Numbered from the stretch's first letter, positions 1 to 10,103 are shown. The stretch is DNA of 64,000 bases from RYN-230 sp963844695 (GCA_963844695.1 CAWJPL010000035.1:310001-374000), one strand, 5' to 3'. The notes: a model not told the origin generated them from the sequence alone. Numbers and translations are program-made.

Positions 1-693
1 TGCGAGGCTCTGGTCCTCCGCTACCGTTCGCTGGTCCGCTCGTGTGCGCGCCGTTACCGGGACAGCCCGGAACCGGAAGAAGAGCTGATGCAGGTCGGCT
101 ACGTCGGGCTGCTCAAAGCGATCAACAACTTCGACCCGGCGTTCGGCGGCAACCTGGCCGCCTACGCGCAGCCGTGCATCTCCGGGGAGATCAAGCGGCA
201 TTTCCGGGACAAGCGCTGGCAGGTCCATGTCAAGCGGCCCGTGCAGGAACTGCTGCTGCGGGTGCGCAAAGCCCGTACCGCCCTGGTCCAGGATCTCGGG
301 CACTCGCCCACGGACCAGGAAGTCGCCGAGCATCTGGGCGTCAGCCTGGACGAGATCCGGGACGCCAACCGGGCCGACATGGTCTTCCACCCGCACTCGC
401 TGGACGCGCCCATGTCTACCGACGACGACGCGGCCACCCTGGGCGACCTGCTTGGCGGCGAAGATCCCCAGGTGGAGCACACCCTGGACATGCAGGCGGT
501 GTCCACCCACTGGAACGAGCTGCCCGAACGGGAGCAGCACATCCTGACCATGCGCTTTTACGGCAACATGACCCAGGCTGAGATTGGCCAGCAGCTGGGC
601 GTGTCGCAGATGCACGTGTCCCGGCTGCTGGCCCGGGCCCTTGACTACCTCCGCGAGTGCCTGCTCGGCACCGAGCAGGTCAGCTACCGATAG
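1..693 (+). CDS. SigB/SigF-family RNA polymerase sigma factor, 3' part
   Basis: C-terminal 230 residues of an alternative sigma-70 factor; the 5' end lies outside the window and the frame is open from base 1. Visible are part of region 2 (the VGYVGLLKAI helix and the GEIKRHFRDK core/-10 recognition segment), a region 3 (SPTDQEVAEHLGVSLDEI) and region 4 with a helix-turn-helix (MTQAEIGQQLGVSQMHVSRL). The GEIKRHFRDKRW stretch is typical of the stress/sporulation SigB/SigF/SigG group of actinomycetes, whose members are held by RsbW-type anti-sigma factors. No anti-sigma gene is adjacent here; the RsbW/RsbV pair in this window is 54 kb away. The exact subgroup is not decided. Confidence 0.93.
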   Translation, partial: CEALVLRYRSLVRSCARRYRDSPEPEEELMQVGYVGLLKAINNFDPAFGGNLAAYAQPCISGEIKRHFRDKRWQVHVKRPVQELLLRVRKARTALVQDLGHSPTDQEVAEHLGVSLDEIRDANRADMVFHPHSLDAPMSTDDDAATLGDLLGGEDPQVEHTLDMQAVSTHWNELPEREQHILTMRFYGNMTQAEIGQQLGVSQMHVSRLLARALDYLRECLLGTEQVSYR

Positions 694-901
694 CGGCCGG
701 CGTCGCAGTTCCCGGCCCGCCCGGTTGCGCCCCGAACAACGAGAGCGTGACCACCAGCGGGCCGGACTGGTGGACCAGGGTGGCCGAGCAGCGCACGCCG
801 CGGGCCAGCGCGGCCGCGGCGTACTCGGGCCAGCGGTTCCGCCAGCCGCAGATGCAGCTCGCCCGCGTGGCATCACCGTTGAATGCCACACGGGCGAGCG
901 G
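694..901. other. Intergenic gap after sigma factor, no convincing gene
   Basis: The sigma factor and the dehydrogenase on the other strand converge here. Short open frames exist on both strands, but none has a recognisable domain or a good ribosome site. I see no strong terminator hairpin. A decayed gene fragment cannot be excluded. Confidence 0.4.
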
Positions 902-2093
902 TCAAGCCCGGCCCGGGTGCTCAGCCGCTGGTACCCGGGCCGGACGCTCAGGAGTCGCCGGACGCAGGAGGACCTTGGTGAAGCCGTCCACCCGCTGGTC
1001 GAACTTCTCGTAGGCGCCGGGCGCCTCGGTCAGGGGCAGCTCATGCGACACGAGCAGCGAGGGCGTGGCCCGGCCCGCCACGATCAGGTCGCGGAGCTGC
1101 TCGTTGTACCGCTTGACCGGGCACTGGCCGGTCCCCATGGCCTGCCCCTTCTGGAAGAACGTGCCGTAGTCGAAGCCGATCCGGCCCTGCTGCGCAGCCT
1201 TCGCTGGCCGCTCCGGGGTCACTGGGCACGTAGACGCCCACCACGCCGATCCCGCCGGTCGTCCGTGACCGACTTGACCAGGCCGTCCAGCACCATCTCG
1301 GGGTGCTCGTCACCGCCGGGTCATGGGCCTGGTAACCGACGGCCTCGATGCCGCGGTCCGCACCGAGCCCGTGGGTGGCGTCCATGATCTGCTCGGCAGG
1401 GTCGCCATCGGCGAGGTTGACCGGGGTGGCGTCGAACCGGGCGGCGAGGGCCAGCCGGTCCTTGTGCAGGTCCACCACATACACCTGCGACGCGCCCCGC
1501 AGATAGGAGCTGTGCGCGGCAAGCAGGCCGACCGGGCCCGCGCCGAAGACGACCACGGTGTCGCCCGGGCTGACGCCGGCGAGCGCCGCCCCGTGGTACC
1601 CGGTCGGGAAGATGTCCGAGAGCATGGTGAAGTCACGCTCGAACTCGGTGCCGGCGGGCAGCGGGAGCAGGTTGAAGTCGGCGAACGGCACCCGCAGGTA
1701 CTCGGCCTGGCCGCCCTGGTAGGGGCCCATCTGCGCGTAGCCGTACGCGGCCCCGTCCACCCCTTCGGTGGGGTTCATCCGCAGGCAGAACGAGGTCCAG
1801 CCGTCCACGCAGTTGCGGCAGCTGCCACAGGCGATGTTGAAGGGCACGGACACCCGGTCACCCGGCTTGATCCAGGTCACCCCGGGGCCGGTCTCCTCGA
1901 CGATGCCCATGTTCTCGTGGCCGAGGACCTTGCCCTCTTCCACGTTCGTCCGGCCTTCGTACATGTGCAGGTCGGACCCGCAGATGTTGGTGGTGGTGAT
2001 CCGCACCACCGCATCGTTGGGGGCTTCGATCCGCGCGTCGGGGACCTCCTCGACCGCGACCTTGAATGGTCCTTTGTAGACAACGGCCTTCAA
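902..2093 (-). CDS. Zinc alcohol dehydrogenase, glutathione-independent formaldehyde dehydrogenase type (frameshifted)
   Basis: Medium-chain zinc dehydrogenase of about 397 residues, the usual length for the FdhA/glutathione-independent formaldehyde dehydrogenase group, which oxidises formaldehyde or other aldehydes with NAD. Seen: catalytic-zinc Cys and His (NICGSDLHMYEGR, GHENMG), a structural-zinc Cys cluster (ACGSCRNCVDGWTSFC) and a Rossmann motif (VVVFGAGPVGLLAA). I place the start at TTG 2093, with AGGAGG four bases upstream, so the product begins (M)KAVVYKGPF as in the family. Between about 1198 and 1320 the frame breaks three times, by one base each, and conserved sequence continues each time (HPEMVLDGLVKSVTDD; GGIGVVGVYVPSDPG; AAQQGRIGFDYGTFFQKG). 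This looks like sequencing error more than decay. The physiological substrate is uncertain. Confidence 0.85.
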
Positions 2094-2199
2094 AAGGCCT
2101 CCTGGAAGTTGCTTGCGTCGTCTCGCCGGCCTGGCCACGCTTCCGGGCCAGGCCGTCGCCCGTCCGCTGCCCCCGTCATCCGGCCTGAAACAAGAGGGG

Positions 2200-2617
2200 T
2201 CAGCCGCCTGGACCCGCGGCCGCCGCGGGCCGCCGCGTGCGCCGGTCGTTCTCCTTCTCGATCGCGGCGGCCAGTTCCTGCTTGGTCATCGTGGACCGCC
2301 CGGGTACGCCCAGCCGGCGGGCCAGCCGGAGCAGGTGTTCCTTGCTGGCGTTGGCGTCCACCCCGCCGTAGCTCTCATCCGACTGGCCGCGAGGCCGGGC
2401 CGACTGCTCGTCGGACGGCCCCCTGGCGCCGCCCGGCTTGGGCTCCCAGTGGTCACCAACCTTCTCGAAGCTGTGCTTGAGTGCCTCCGAACGCGGTCCG
2501 GTGGGCGCGCTCGCCTTCGCCGTACTCCTCGACGGCGCTGTCGTGCGCTTTGATCCACGTCTCCTGGGCCTTGGCCGGCGAGCGCTGCAGCGTCAACGGC
2601 AGTTCCTCACGTCCTGG
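2200..2617 (-). CDS. ChaB-domain protein with C-terminal Rho-N/SAP-like segment (frameshifted)
   Basis: Small basic protein of about 138 residues. An N-terminal ChaB domain is readable (REELPLTLQRSPAKAQETW, then AHDSAVEEYGEGERAHRTAF, and after a one-base break near 2487, EALKHSFEKVGDHWEPK). The C-terminal part (SKEHLLRLARRLGVPGRS, MTKQELAAAIEKENDRR) resembles a Rho N-terminal or SAP-like helical unit; this pairing is common in actinobacterial ChaB proteins. No in-frame start codon precedes the domain. Removing one G near 2617 would put a CTG in frame seven bases after the GGGGGA that follows the GMC stop, so a second indel is likely. It directly follows the oxidoreductase gene. ChaB is historically linked to cation transport regulation, but its function is not established. 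Confidence 0.72.
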
Positions 2618-2629
2618 CCAGGGTCCCCC

Positions 2630-4274
2630 TCAGGATGGGCCGCCGCGCGCGCCGGCCTGCAGCAGGCCTGCGGCCCGGGCGGCGACGGCCATGATGGTCA
2701 GGGCGGGGTTGGCGCTGCCCTGGGTGGGCAGCACGCTCCCGTCGGTGATGTACAGGTTGGGCACGGCGAAGCTGCGGCAGGTGCCGTCCACCACCCCGTG
2801 CCGCTCGTCGGCGGCCATCCGGGCGCCGCCCACAAGATGCGCGAACCGCTGGATAGTGATCACCTCATCGGCCCCGGCCGCGTGCAGGATGTCCTCCATG
2901 ACGCGCTGGGCGGCGTGCAGCAACTGGGTGTCGTTGTCGCACTGGGAGTAGGAGAACCGGGCCACCGGCAGCCCGTGGCGGTCGGTCTCCTCGTCCAGCG
3001 TGACCCGGTTGTCCGCCTGGGGCAGGAACTCACAGAGCGCGCCGAGGCAGCACCAGTGCACGTAGTCGCTCATGTAGTCGCGCAGGGCCCGGCCCCAGTG
3101 CCCCTGGGCCGCGACGTGCTCCGCCCAGGTGATCGGCAGCGGGGACACGTTCTGGATGGAGAACCCGCGCCGGTAGGGCTGGGCCGGGTCGGTCTCGTAG
3201 AAGTCCTCGGAGCTGACTTCGGGCGGCGGCGCCTTGTACATCCGGATCTCGTCGTTGAACCGGCCCGCGGTCTGGGGCGCCCCCTGCACCATGATGTAGC
3301 GCCCGACCTGGTCGAAATCGTTGCCCAGGCCATCGGGGAAGCGGCTGGAGGAGGAGTTCAGCAGCAGCCGGGGCGTCTCGATCGAATAGCCGGCCACCGC
3401 CACCATCCGGGCCCGCTGGAACCGCTCCCGGCCGCCGCGGACGTAGTGCACGCCGGTGGCCCGCCCGGTCCGCTCGTCGACGGCGATGCGGGTCACCATC
3501 GCGTCGGCCCGGACCTCGCCGCCGTGCGCCAGGGCGTCCGGGATGTGGGTGATCAGCGGGCTCGCCTTGGCGTTGACCTTGCATCCTTGCAGGCAGAATC
3601 CCCGGTAGATGCAATGAGGGCGGTTGCCGAACCGGCCGTTAGGAATGGCGACCGGTCCGACCTTGGCCGTGATGCCCAGCTTCCGGGCGCCGCGCAGGAA
3701 CACCTCGCCGTTGCCGCCCACCGGGTGCGGCCGGTGCGGGTAGCCGTGCGGGTCGCCCCAGGGCCAGCGCTCGCCCGCGACCGGCAGTTCCTCCTCGATC
3801 GCCCGGTAGTAGCGGCAGCAGGTCGCCGTAGCTGAGCGGCCAGTCCGCGCCCACCCCGTCCTGGCTGAAGGTGGCGAAGTCGCTGGGATGGAAGCGCGGC
3901 GTGTAGCCCGCGTAGTGCACCATGGAGCCGCCCACGCCGCGGCCCGAGTTGTTCGAGCCGAGCGGCACCGGGTCGGTCCCGCTGATCACCCGCGGCTCGG
4001 TCCAGTACAGGTGATGCGATGCGGCCTCGTCGCTGAACCAGTCGGTGTCCGGGTCCCAGAACGGCCCGGCGTCCAGGGCGGCCACCCGCCAGCCAGCCCG
4101 GGCCAGCCGCTGCAGCAGCACCGAGCCGCCCGCCCCGCAGCCCACGATGACCAGGTCGATCTCGTCAGTGTCGGCGAACCGCCGCATGTCGCGGCGGAGC
4201 CGATGGTTCGTCCGGGTGCCGTCGTTGGGCAGCAGCCAGGCCGATTCATTCCGATGACGGACCTGGCTGCTCAC
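2630..4274 (-). CDS. GMC-family FAD oxidoreductase, gluconate-dehydrogenase-like large subunit (frameshifted)
   Basis: FAD-dependent dehydrogenase of about 548 residues. The N-terminal ADP-binding motif is IDLVIVGCGAGGSVLLQRL, followed by GRGVGGSMVHYAGYTPRF. The C-terminal GMC region contains HLVGGARMAADE and the typical end (LYITDGSVLPTQGSANP). It most resembles the large subunit of membrane-bound gluconate/sorbitol dehydrogenases and pairs with the subunit-3 gene upstream. The GTG at 4274 overlaps the TGA of that gene by four bases with GGGAGG just before it, which decides the start. One extra base near 3814 (SYGDLLP then YYRAIEEELP) splits the frame. A Cys-containing insert (CIYRGFCLQGCKVNAKAS) is present. 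No cytochrome c subunit is seen, so the electron acceptor is unknown. Confidence 0.87.
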
Positions 4275-4958
4275 TCGCCCTCCCGCACCGGGTCGTCGGC
4301 GGGGTGGCCATCGGGCACCTCGAACGGTTCCCGCCGTCCCACTCCCTTGTTCTTGTAGCCGCGCGGGTAGGCGGGCCCGGGGAAGCCCATCTCGTTCCAG
4401 GCCCAGGGGTGCGCGTAGAAGGCGGTGCACGCGTAGCGGGTCCACAGGCTCCACACCTGGCTGGCCGGCAGGCCGTGCCAGTCACCCGAGCCGAGGTCCT
4501 GCACCGCCTGGATCAGCGCACGCTGATCGGCGGCCGGGCACTCGGCGAACCCCGATCCCGTACTTGACCTCGGCGTCCGCGTCCAGGTAGGCGAGGGTGT
4601 CCCGCCAGGCCTGCCCGTCCTCGGGCATGTCGGCGTACCGCCACCCATCGGTCTGGGCTTCGGCGAGCCGGGCGTCGATCATCGCGGTCACCGGGACCCG
4701 CGGTTCCTCGTCCTGGCCGAGGAGCAGGTCGAGCAGCGCCGTGGCGGTGGCCTCCTCGGCCGGGCTGAAGAACCGCAGCGCCGGCGGCGGCCCCAGCCGT
4801 GCCTCGACCACGCCGGCCGTGGCCGCATCCCAGTGCGGCAGCTGGGACATGACGTCGAACCCGGGGAAGCGCTCCGGGCCGTCGCCCGGCGTGGACGGCC
4901 GCCGGACCCGGATGGGCTGGCGGCGGGCGGGCTGGCTGGGCGGCGGCTCACTGCTCAC
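4271..4958 (-). CDS. Gluconate 2-dehydrogenase subunit 3-like protein (frameshifted)
   Basis: About 229 residues matching the subunit-3 family: RFFSPAEEATATALLDLL, a Trp/Asp-rich middle (GWRYADMPEDGQAWRDTL) and a C-terminal half reading FAECPAADQRALIQAVQDL, then YACTAFYAHPWAWNEMGFPG. In known enzymes this small subunit accompanies the FAD subunit and often carries an export signal; no Tat or Sec signal is visible here. The GTG start overlaps the stop of the membrane-protein gene by 11 bases, and the end overlaps the GMC gene by four, so the three are co-translated. One base-indel near 4558 separates the two halves. Confidence 0.8.
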
Positions 4959-5415
4959 GCCGCAGGATCGCGGCCAGCAAGCCCATCCCGCCGACCATGG
5001 TGACCAGCAGCGGGGCCAGCAGCGGCGGCCCCATCTCGAGGTTGTACCGGGCGTTAGCCCACCCTCCGGGCTTCTGCGCGATGCCCCGGGCGTGCAGGTA
5101 CGTCCCTTGCAGCCCGTTCGCGACGATCGCGGCGGAGGCCACCGGCAGGGCGGTCTTGGCCAGCCGGCGGCTGAAGAACCCGGCCACGCCAGCCGCCGCG
5201 CCGACCGGGCCGAGCGCGACCGGGATCCACATCATCTTGTTGCCGAAGCTGGCGCTGTCGTGCTCGAAGAAGATCTCGGCCGCGGTGACCAGCGCGCCCG
5301 CGGCGGTCAGGGCCGAGAGGCTGCGCTCGAAGTGCCCGGTCCGGACGTTGCGCACCATCCGGTCGATGCCACGGGCCGGAGCACCTGCACCGGGCCGCCT
5401 GGTCAGTGTGTTCAC
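4948..5415 (-). CDS. Four-helix membrane protein, first gene of the GMC cluster
   Basis: Integral membrane protein of 155 residues with about four hydrophobic helices (ALTAAGALVTAAEIFF; MWIPVALGPVGAAAGVAGFF; TALPVASAAIVANGLQ; LLAPLLVTMVGGMGLLAAIL). I recognise no named domain, but it resembles the hypothetical membrane proteins encoded beside GMC/subunit-3 pairs. The start is GTG 5415, with GGAGGG six bases before it. A GTG 21 bases upstream is possible but has no ribosome site. It probably anchors or assembles the dehydrogenase at the membrane; that is inference from position. Confidence 0.7.
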   Translation of the reverse strand: MNTLTRRPGAGAPARGIDRMVRNVRTGHFERSLSALTAAGALVTAAEIFFEHDSASFGNKMMWIPVALGPVGAAAGVAGFFSRRLAKTALPVASAAIVANGLQGTYLHARGIAQKPGGWANARYNLEMGPPLLAPLLVTMVGGMGLLAAILRREQ

Positions 5416-5637
5416 TGGTTCCCTCCACCGGATCACTGCCTGAGCCGTCTCTAGCCCGCCGTCAGGCCGTCTGGCCCGGGCGCCTAGTACGCGCGGCTAC
5501 CCCAGCGACGGAGTGGTAATCGCGTCCCGGCTGGGGCACGTGGTCAAGGGCGTGTAAAGCGAGCCAACGCGGGCAGCCAGAAGGTTTGGGCGGCGGTCCC
5601 GCTGCGGGCCACCGGCCAGCAATCGTTCGGAGGGATC

Positions 5638-7503
5638 ATGAACCGCACAGCGTTGCTGGATCGCACGTCAACCGGCCAGCTCGAAGACCTCGGCCAGCAG
5701 TTGCGGGTTGACTCGGTCCGGGCGAGCGCCGCTGCGAACTCCGGGCACCCCACGTCGTCACTGTCCGCGGCGGACCTGATGGCCGTGCTGCTGGCCCGGC
5801 ATTTCCGCTACGACTTCACTGACCCGCACGCGGCCGGTAACGATCACCTGATCTTTTCCAAGGGCCACGCCTCGCCGCTGCTCTACTCGATGTTCCGGGC
5901 CGCCGGCGCGATCAACGACGACGAGCTGCTCAGTTACCGCACCCGGGGCAGCCTCCTGGAGGGGCATCCGACCCCCAGGCTGCCCTGGGTGGACGTGGCG
6001 ACCGGCTCGCTCGGGCTCGGCCTGCCGGTCGGCGTCGGGCTCGCCCTCACCGGCCGGTTCCTCGATCAGCTGCCCTACCGCGTCTGGGTCCTGTGCGGGG
6101 ACAGCGAACTGGCCGAGGGGTCCGTCTGGGAGGCGTTCGAGCACGCGGCCTGCAACGACCTGGACAACCTGACCGTGATCGTCGACGTGAACCGGCTCGG
6201 CCAGCGCGGCCCGACCCGGCACGGCTGGGACACCGCCGCCTACGCCCGGCGGATGGCGGCGTTCGGCTGGCACACCATCGAGATCGACGGGCACGACGTG
6301 ACCGGGATCGACCACGCGTACGCCGAAGCGGCCGCGACGACCGGCCGGCCCACGGTGATCCTGGCCCGGACCCGCAAGGGACGCGGAGTGGCCTCGGTCG
6401 AGGACGCCGAAGGCGCGCACGGCAAGCCCCTGCCCGACCCGGAGGAGGCCATCCGCGAGCTAGGTGGCCTGCGGTCGGGCCGGGTGGAGGTACAGCCGCC
6501 CGCGCAGCGGCAGCGGCCGCACGCGTTCCTGGCCGGCCAGCTGCACCTGCCCGGTTACGAGGTGGGGTCCTCGGTGGCGACCCGGGAGGCGTTCGGCGAG
6601 GCGCTGGCCGCGCTCGGCAGCGCCCGGGCCGACGTGGTCGTGCTGGACGCCGAGGTCAGTGATTCGACGAGAACCCAGTACTTCGCCGAGGCTCACCCCG
6701 AGCGCTTCTTCCAGTTCTACGTCGCCGAGCAGCAGATGACCGCCGCCGCCATCGGGATGCAGGCCCGCGGCTGGACGCCGTACCTGGCCACCTTCGGCGC
6801 GTTCCTGACTCGCGCCTACGACTTCCTGCGGATGGCCTCGGTGAGCCGGGCCGGGGTGCGGGTGGCCGGCTCGCACGCGGGGGTCTCCATCGGCCAGGAT
6901 GGGCCGTCCCAGATGGCGCTGGAAGACCTGGCCGCGTTCCGGGCCATCCACCGCAGCACGGTTCTCTACCCGTGTGACGCCAACCAGACCGCCTGGCTGA
7001 CCGCCGCCCTGGCGGATCGCGAGGGCGTCAGCTACCTGCGGCTGACCCGGGGCCGCACCCCGGTCATCTACGAGCCCGGCGAGGAGTTCCCGGTGGGTGG
7101 CAGCCGGGTGCTGCGCTCCTCCGCTGACGACCAGGTGACCATCGCCGCCGCGGGCATCACCGTGCCCGAGGCGCTGTCCGCCGCCAGCCAGCTGGCCGCG
7201 CGCGGCGTGAGCGCCCGGGTGATCGACGTGTACTCGGTCAAGCCCATCGACGCGGTCACGCTGCGCCAGGCCGCCCGGGAGACCGGGCGCATCGTCACGG
7301 TCGAGGACCACTGGGCCGACGGCGGCCTGGGCGACGCGGTGCTGGGGGTCTTCGCCGACGGCACGGATGAGGCCCTGCCCATCGTCCGCATCCTGGCTGT
7401 GCGCGAGATGCCCGGCTCGGCCACCCCGGAGGACCAGCTCGCCGACGCCGGCATCGACTCCCGGGCCATCACCTCGGCCGCGTTGAGCCTGGCCCGCGCC
7501 TGA
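5638..7503 (+). CDS. tkt: Transketolase, thiamine-diphosphate dependent
   Basis: Complete transketolase of 621 residues moving two-carbon units between sugar phosphates in the pentose phosphate and Calvin-type pathways. The thiamine-diphosphate domain (about 1-270) shows GHPTSSLSAADLMAVLLA, FSKGHASPLLYSM and CGDSELAEGSVWEAF, followed by metal-binding Asn in NLTVIVDVNRLGQ. The pyrimidine domain (about 310-485) carries the catalytic Glu in FYVAEQQMTAAAIGMQARG. A C-terminal domain follows (about 490-615). It is close to the shorter N+C fused transketolases of actinobacteria and archaea, not the 660-700-residue E. coli type. GGAGGG precedes the ATG. It stands alone, with a large palindrome 90 bases past the stop. 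Confidence 0.95.
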   Translation: MNRTALLDRTSTGQLEDLGQQLRVDSVRASAAANSGHPTSSLSAADLMAVLLARHFRYDFTDPHAAGNDHLIFSKGHASPLLYSMFRAAGAINDDELLSYRTRGSLLEGHPTPRLPWVDVATGSLGLGLPVGVGLALTGRFLDQLPYRVWVLCGDSELAEGSVWEAFEHAACNDLDNLTVIVDVNRLGQRGPTRHGWDTAAYARRMAAFGWHTIEIDGHDVTGIDHAYAEAAATTGRPTVILARTRKGRGVASVEDAEGAHGKPLPDPEEAIRELGGLRSGRVEVQPPAQRQRPHAFLAGQLHLPGYEVGSSVATREAFGEALAALGSARADVVVLDAEVSDSTRTQYFAEAHPERFFQFYVAEQQMTAAAIGMQARGWTPYLATFGAFLTRAYDFLRMASVSRAGVRVAGSHAGVSIGQDGPSQMALEDLAAFRAIHRSTVLYPCDANQTAWLTAALADREGVSYLRLTRGRTPVIYEPGEEFPVGGSRVLRSSADDQVTIAAAGITVPEALSAASQLAARGVSARVIDVYSVKPIDAVTLRQAARETGRIVTVEDHWADGGLGDAVLGVFADGTDEALPIVRILAVREMPGSATPEDQLADAGIDSRAITSAALSLARA

Positions 7504-7594
7504 CCCGGTCTCCCCCGGCCCCAGGCCCCGCCGGCCAGCTCACCAGAGCCCACCAGCCCGACAGTCCCCACCACTCTCACCAGCCCCGCATCCT

Positions 7595-7652
7595 GCTTCG
7601 TGATCATGACTTTGGTGTCGTTGCAACGACACCAAAGTCATGATCACGAAGC
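7595..7652. repeat. 58-bp perfect palindrome between convergent genes
   Basis: Two 29-base arms, 7595-7623 and 7624-7652, are exact reverse complements with no spacer (centre GTTG/CAAC). The element lies between the stops of the transketolase (+) and the MFS transporter (-). Its base composition is markedly more AT-rich than its surroundings. It could fold as a bidirectional terminator, but there is no T-run on either side. It may instead be a copy of a dispersed intergenic palindrome family or a protein-binding site. Confidence 0.9.
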
Positions 7653-7758
7653 GGTGTAGCCCAGTTTGGAGGCGGGCGGGGCAGACGTGGCTGGTGAGGG
7701 CCGGTGGGTGAAGAGACTCTTGGGCTGGCCCCGGCGCGGACCCCGCGCCGGGCTCCGG

Positions 7759-9224
7759 TCAGCTGGCCGGGGCGCCGACGGTGCTGGCGTCCTCGGCGGT
7801 GAGCGGGGTGGCGATCTCCTCCAGGCCCTTGCGCTCGGCCTTGACCCCGAGGAACGCCTCGACCAGCCCGGCCAGGATCATCAGCGACGCGCCGACCGCG
7901 AACGCGATCACCGTGTCGCTCACCTTGCCCGTGCTGACCAGGGAGGAGAACAACAGCGGGCCGCTGATCCCGCCCGCGGCGGTGCCGATCGCGTAGAAGA
8001 ACGCGATGGCCAGGGCCCGGGTCTCCATCGGGAACACCTCGCTGACCGTGAGATAGGCCGCGCTGGCCCCGGCTGAGGCGAAGAACAGCACCACGGTCCA
8101 GCACGCCGTCATCGTGACCGCGGTCAGGTCGCCGGCGCCGAACAGCCAGGCGGTGCCCAGCAGCAGGACGCCGGACAGGATGTAGGTGCCCGCGATCATC
8201 GGCTTGCGGCCGACCGAGTCGAACAGCCGCCCGAGGATCAGCGGCCCGAGCAGGTTGCCCACCGCGATCACCGCGAAGTAGTAGCCCGGGGACGTCTTGA
8301 CGTGGAAGAAGACGGTCAGGATCTGGGCGTAGCCGAACGTGATCGCGTTGTAGAGAAAGGCCTGGCCGATGAACAGGGAGAAGCCCAGGATCGTGCGCCG
8401 CGGGTAGCGGGCGAACATGGTGTGCGCGATGGTCACGAACCCGATGGACTTGCGCTGCCGGATGGTGATCGCCTGCTCGGGCTCCTCCAGGTGCGCGCCG
8501 GTCTCCTCCTCGACCCGGTGCTCGATGCCGGACACCAGGTCTTCAGCTTCCCGGTCGCGCCCGTGGATGAACAGCCAGCGCGGGCTCTCCGGCACGTTCC
8601 GCCGGACCAGCAGGACGACCAGGCCCAGCACCACCCCCAGCCCGAAGCACACCCGCCAGCCCCAGAAAACCGGCAGGTCGTTGGTGGCCGGGCACGCTGA
8701 TCAGGGCGCCGACCGCCGCGCCCGCCCAGAAGGTGCCGTTGATGATGATGTCGATCCGGCCCCGGTGCCGGCTCGGGATCAGCTCGTCAATGGCCGAGTT
8801 GATGGCGGCGTACTCGCCGCCGATCCCGAACCCGGTGAGGAACCGGAACAGGAAGAACCACCACGGCGCGAAGGAGAAGGCGGTGAGCGCGGTCGAACGC
8901 CAGATAAACGCCCAGGGTGATCATGAAGAGTTTCTTGCGGCCGAACCGGTCGGTGAGCCAGCCGAAGAACAGGGCGCCGATGCAGGCCCCGGCCACATAC
9001 GTGGCCGCGCCGAACCCGGTGATCTGGCTCTGGGTGATGTCGATGCCGCTGCCCGGCATGCTGATCTGTCCGGAGATCTGGCCGACGATCGTGACCTCGA
9101 GGCCGTCCAGGATCCAGACCGTGCCCAGCCCGATAATGACCATCCAGTGCCAGCGCGACCACGGCAGCCGGTCCAGCCGCGCAGGCACCTTGGTTTTGAC
9201 CGTCCCCGTCTGGACCTCGCTCAC
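7759..9224 (-). CDS. MFS transporter, sugar/metabolite:proton symporter type (frameshifted)
   Basis: About 488 residues with twelve predicted membrane helices. Seen: the N-terminal helix with WILDGLEVTIVGQISGQ, the MFS signature in the 2-3 loop (GWLTDRFGRKKLFMITLGV), the post-helix-6 sugar-porter-like motif (NVPESPRWLFIHGRDREAE) and the second-half signature (GRLFDSVGRKPMIAGTY). The substrate cannot be read from sequence. GTG 9224 is chosen as start because GGGAGG lies eight bases upstream. Single extra bases near 8893 (VYLAF to TALTAFSFAPWWFF) and near 8692 (ALISVP to ATNDLPVFWGWRV) break the frame. Conserved sequence is complete across both points. Confidence 0.86.
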
Positions 9225-9313
9225 CGGCGGACCTCCCATGCGCGCCGGCGGGCACCCCACCGTGCCGTCGGCCACGCGGCCCGCTACCCGTGCCCCCAGC
9301 GCTTATGCAGGCG

Positions 9314-10065
9314 TTAGCCGCAAAAGCCCAGACGCCAGACAGGCGATCCCCGGCGCGCCCGCGCCGGGCTAGCCGGGCCCGGGTCCGACTGCGGAGACGC
9401 TCGGCGGCGACCCCGGCCAGGCGGCCGATCTGGGCCAGGACGCCGAGCTCGCGGAACCCCAGCCGCGGGCCCACCCGGCCGCGGACCACGGTGATCGCTC
9501 CGCAGGCGCCGTCACCGGCCAGGATCGGGCCGACTGCGACCGAGCGCGCGCCGATCACCCGGGTCACCGGGCGGCCGTCGGGCAGGCCGCCAAGCATCCA
9601 CTCGTCGTCGATCGAGGCCCGGACCTCCGGGGTACACCGGCTCACCGCCGAGCTGATCACCGGGCAGGACTGCGGCGCGATCTCACCCAGCGCCGCGACC
9701 AGGGCCGGATCGGGCTCCCGGGCGGACACCGCCCGCCGGGGCGGGCTGGAGAGGAAGTCCACGAAGACCCAGTCCGCGAACTTGCCGCTCAGTGCCTCGG
9801 CCATCATCGAGCGCAGTTGCGTGTCGGCGGCCGCGGTGACCGCGACGATCGCCGCGCGAGCCATGGTGTCCAGGCCGATCGTCCACGCGGTAGCCAGCCG
9901 GAGCAGATCGTCGCTGGGCGTCAGCCCGGCGGCCCGTCCGCCCGGTTCGTTCGTCACTGGCCCGCCAGTAATCCTTATCACCGGCCCGTCACTGGCGGCC
10001 GGCCACGGCTGGAGCCGGCCTCGCGTCTCGATCTTCATCGAGGCAGACTGCCCCGGGAGGATCAC
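9314..10065 (-). CDS. GAF-like domain protein, end uncertain
   Basis: A plausible regulator of about 250 residues. The central part reads like a GAF domain (WVFVDFLSSPP; SRCTPEVRASIDDEWMLGG; VIGARSVAVGPILAGDGACG; GFRELGVLAQIGRLAGVAAERL). No kinase, phosphatase or HTH domain follows. The frame stays open through the start of the MFS gene, where the translation is clearly a shadow. I therefore infer a small frame break near 9380 and a stop (TAA) near 9314. The start is GTG 10065 or ATG 10038; neither has a strong ribosome site. It is divergent from the SnoaL-like gene, sharing a 40-bp upstream region. Confidence 0.5.
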
Positions 10066-10103
10066 CTCAAACTGAGGGAGCCAGACGCGCAGAGAGGCCC
10101 GGC

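Noticed and set aside
680..889. Short minus-strand frame overlapping the sigma factor end
   Set aside because: No homology pattern, no ribosome site, and composition like other chance frames.
902..2093. The dehydrogenase as a true pseudogene
   Set aside because: Three compensating one-base breaks within about 120 bases keep all conserved residues; similar breaks occur in other genes including rlmB, so sequencing error is the simpler reading.
7595..7652. The palindrome as an insertion-sequence end or attachment site
   Set aside because: No transposase, target duplication or integrase is nearby, and a zero-spacer perfect palindrome does not resemble inverted repeats flanking an element.
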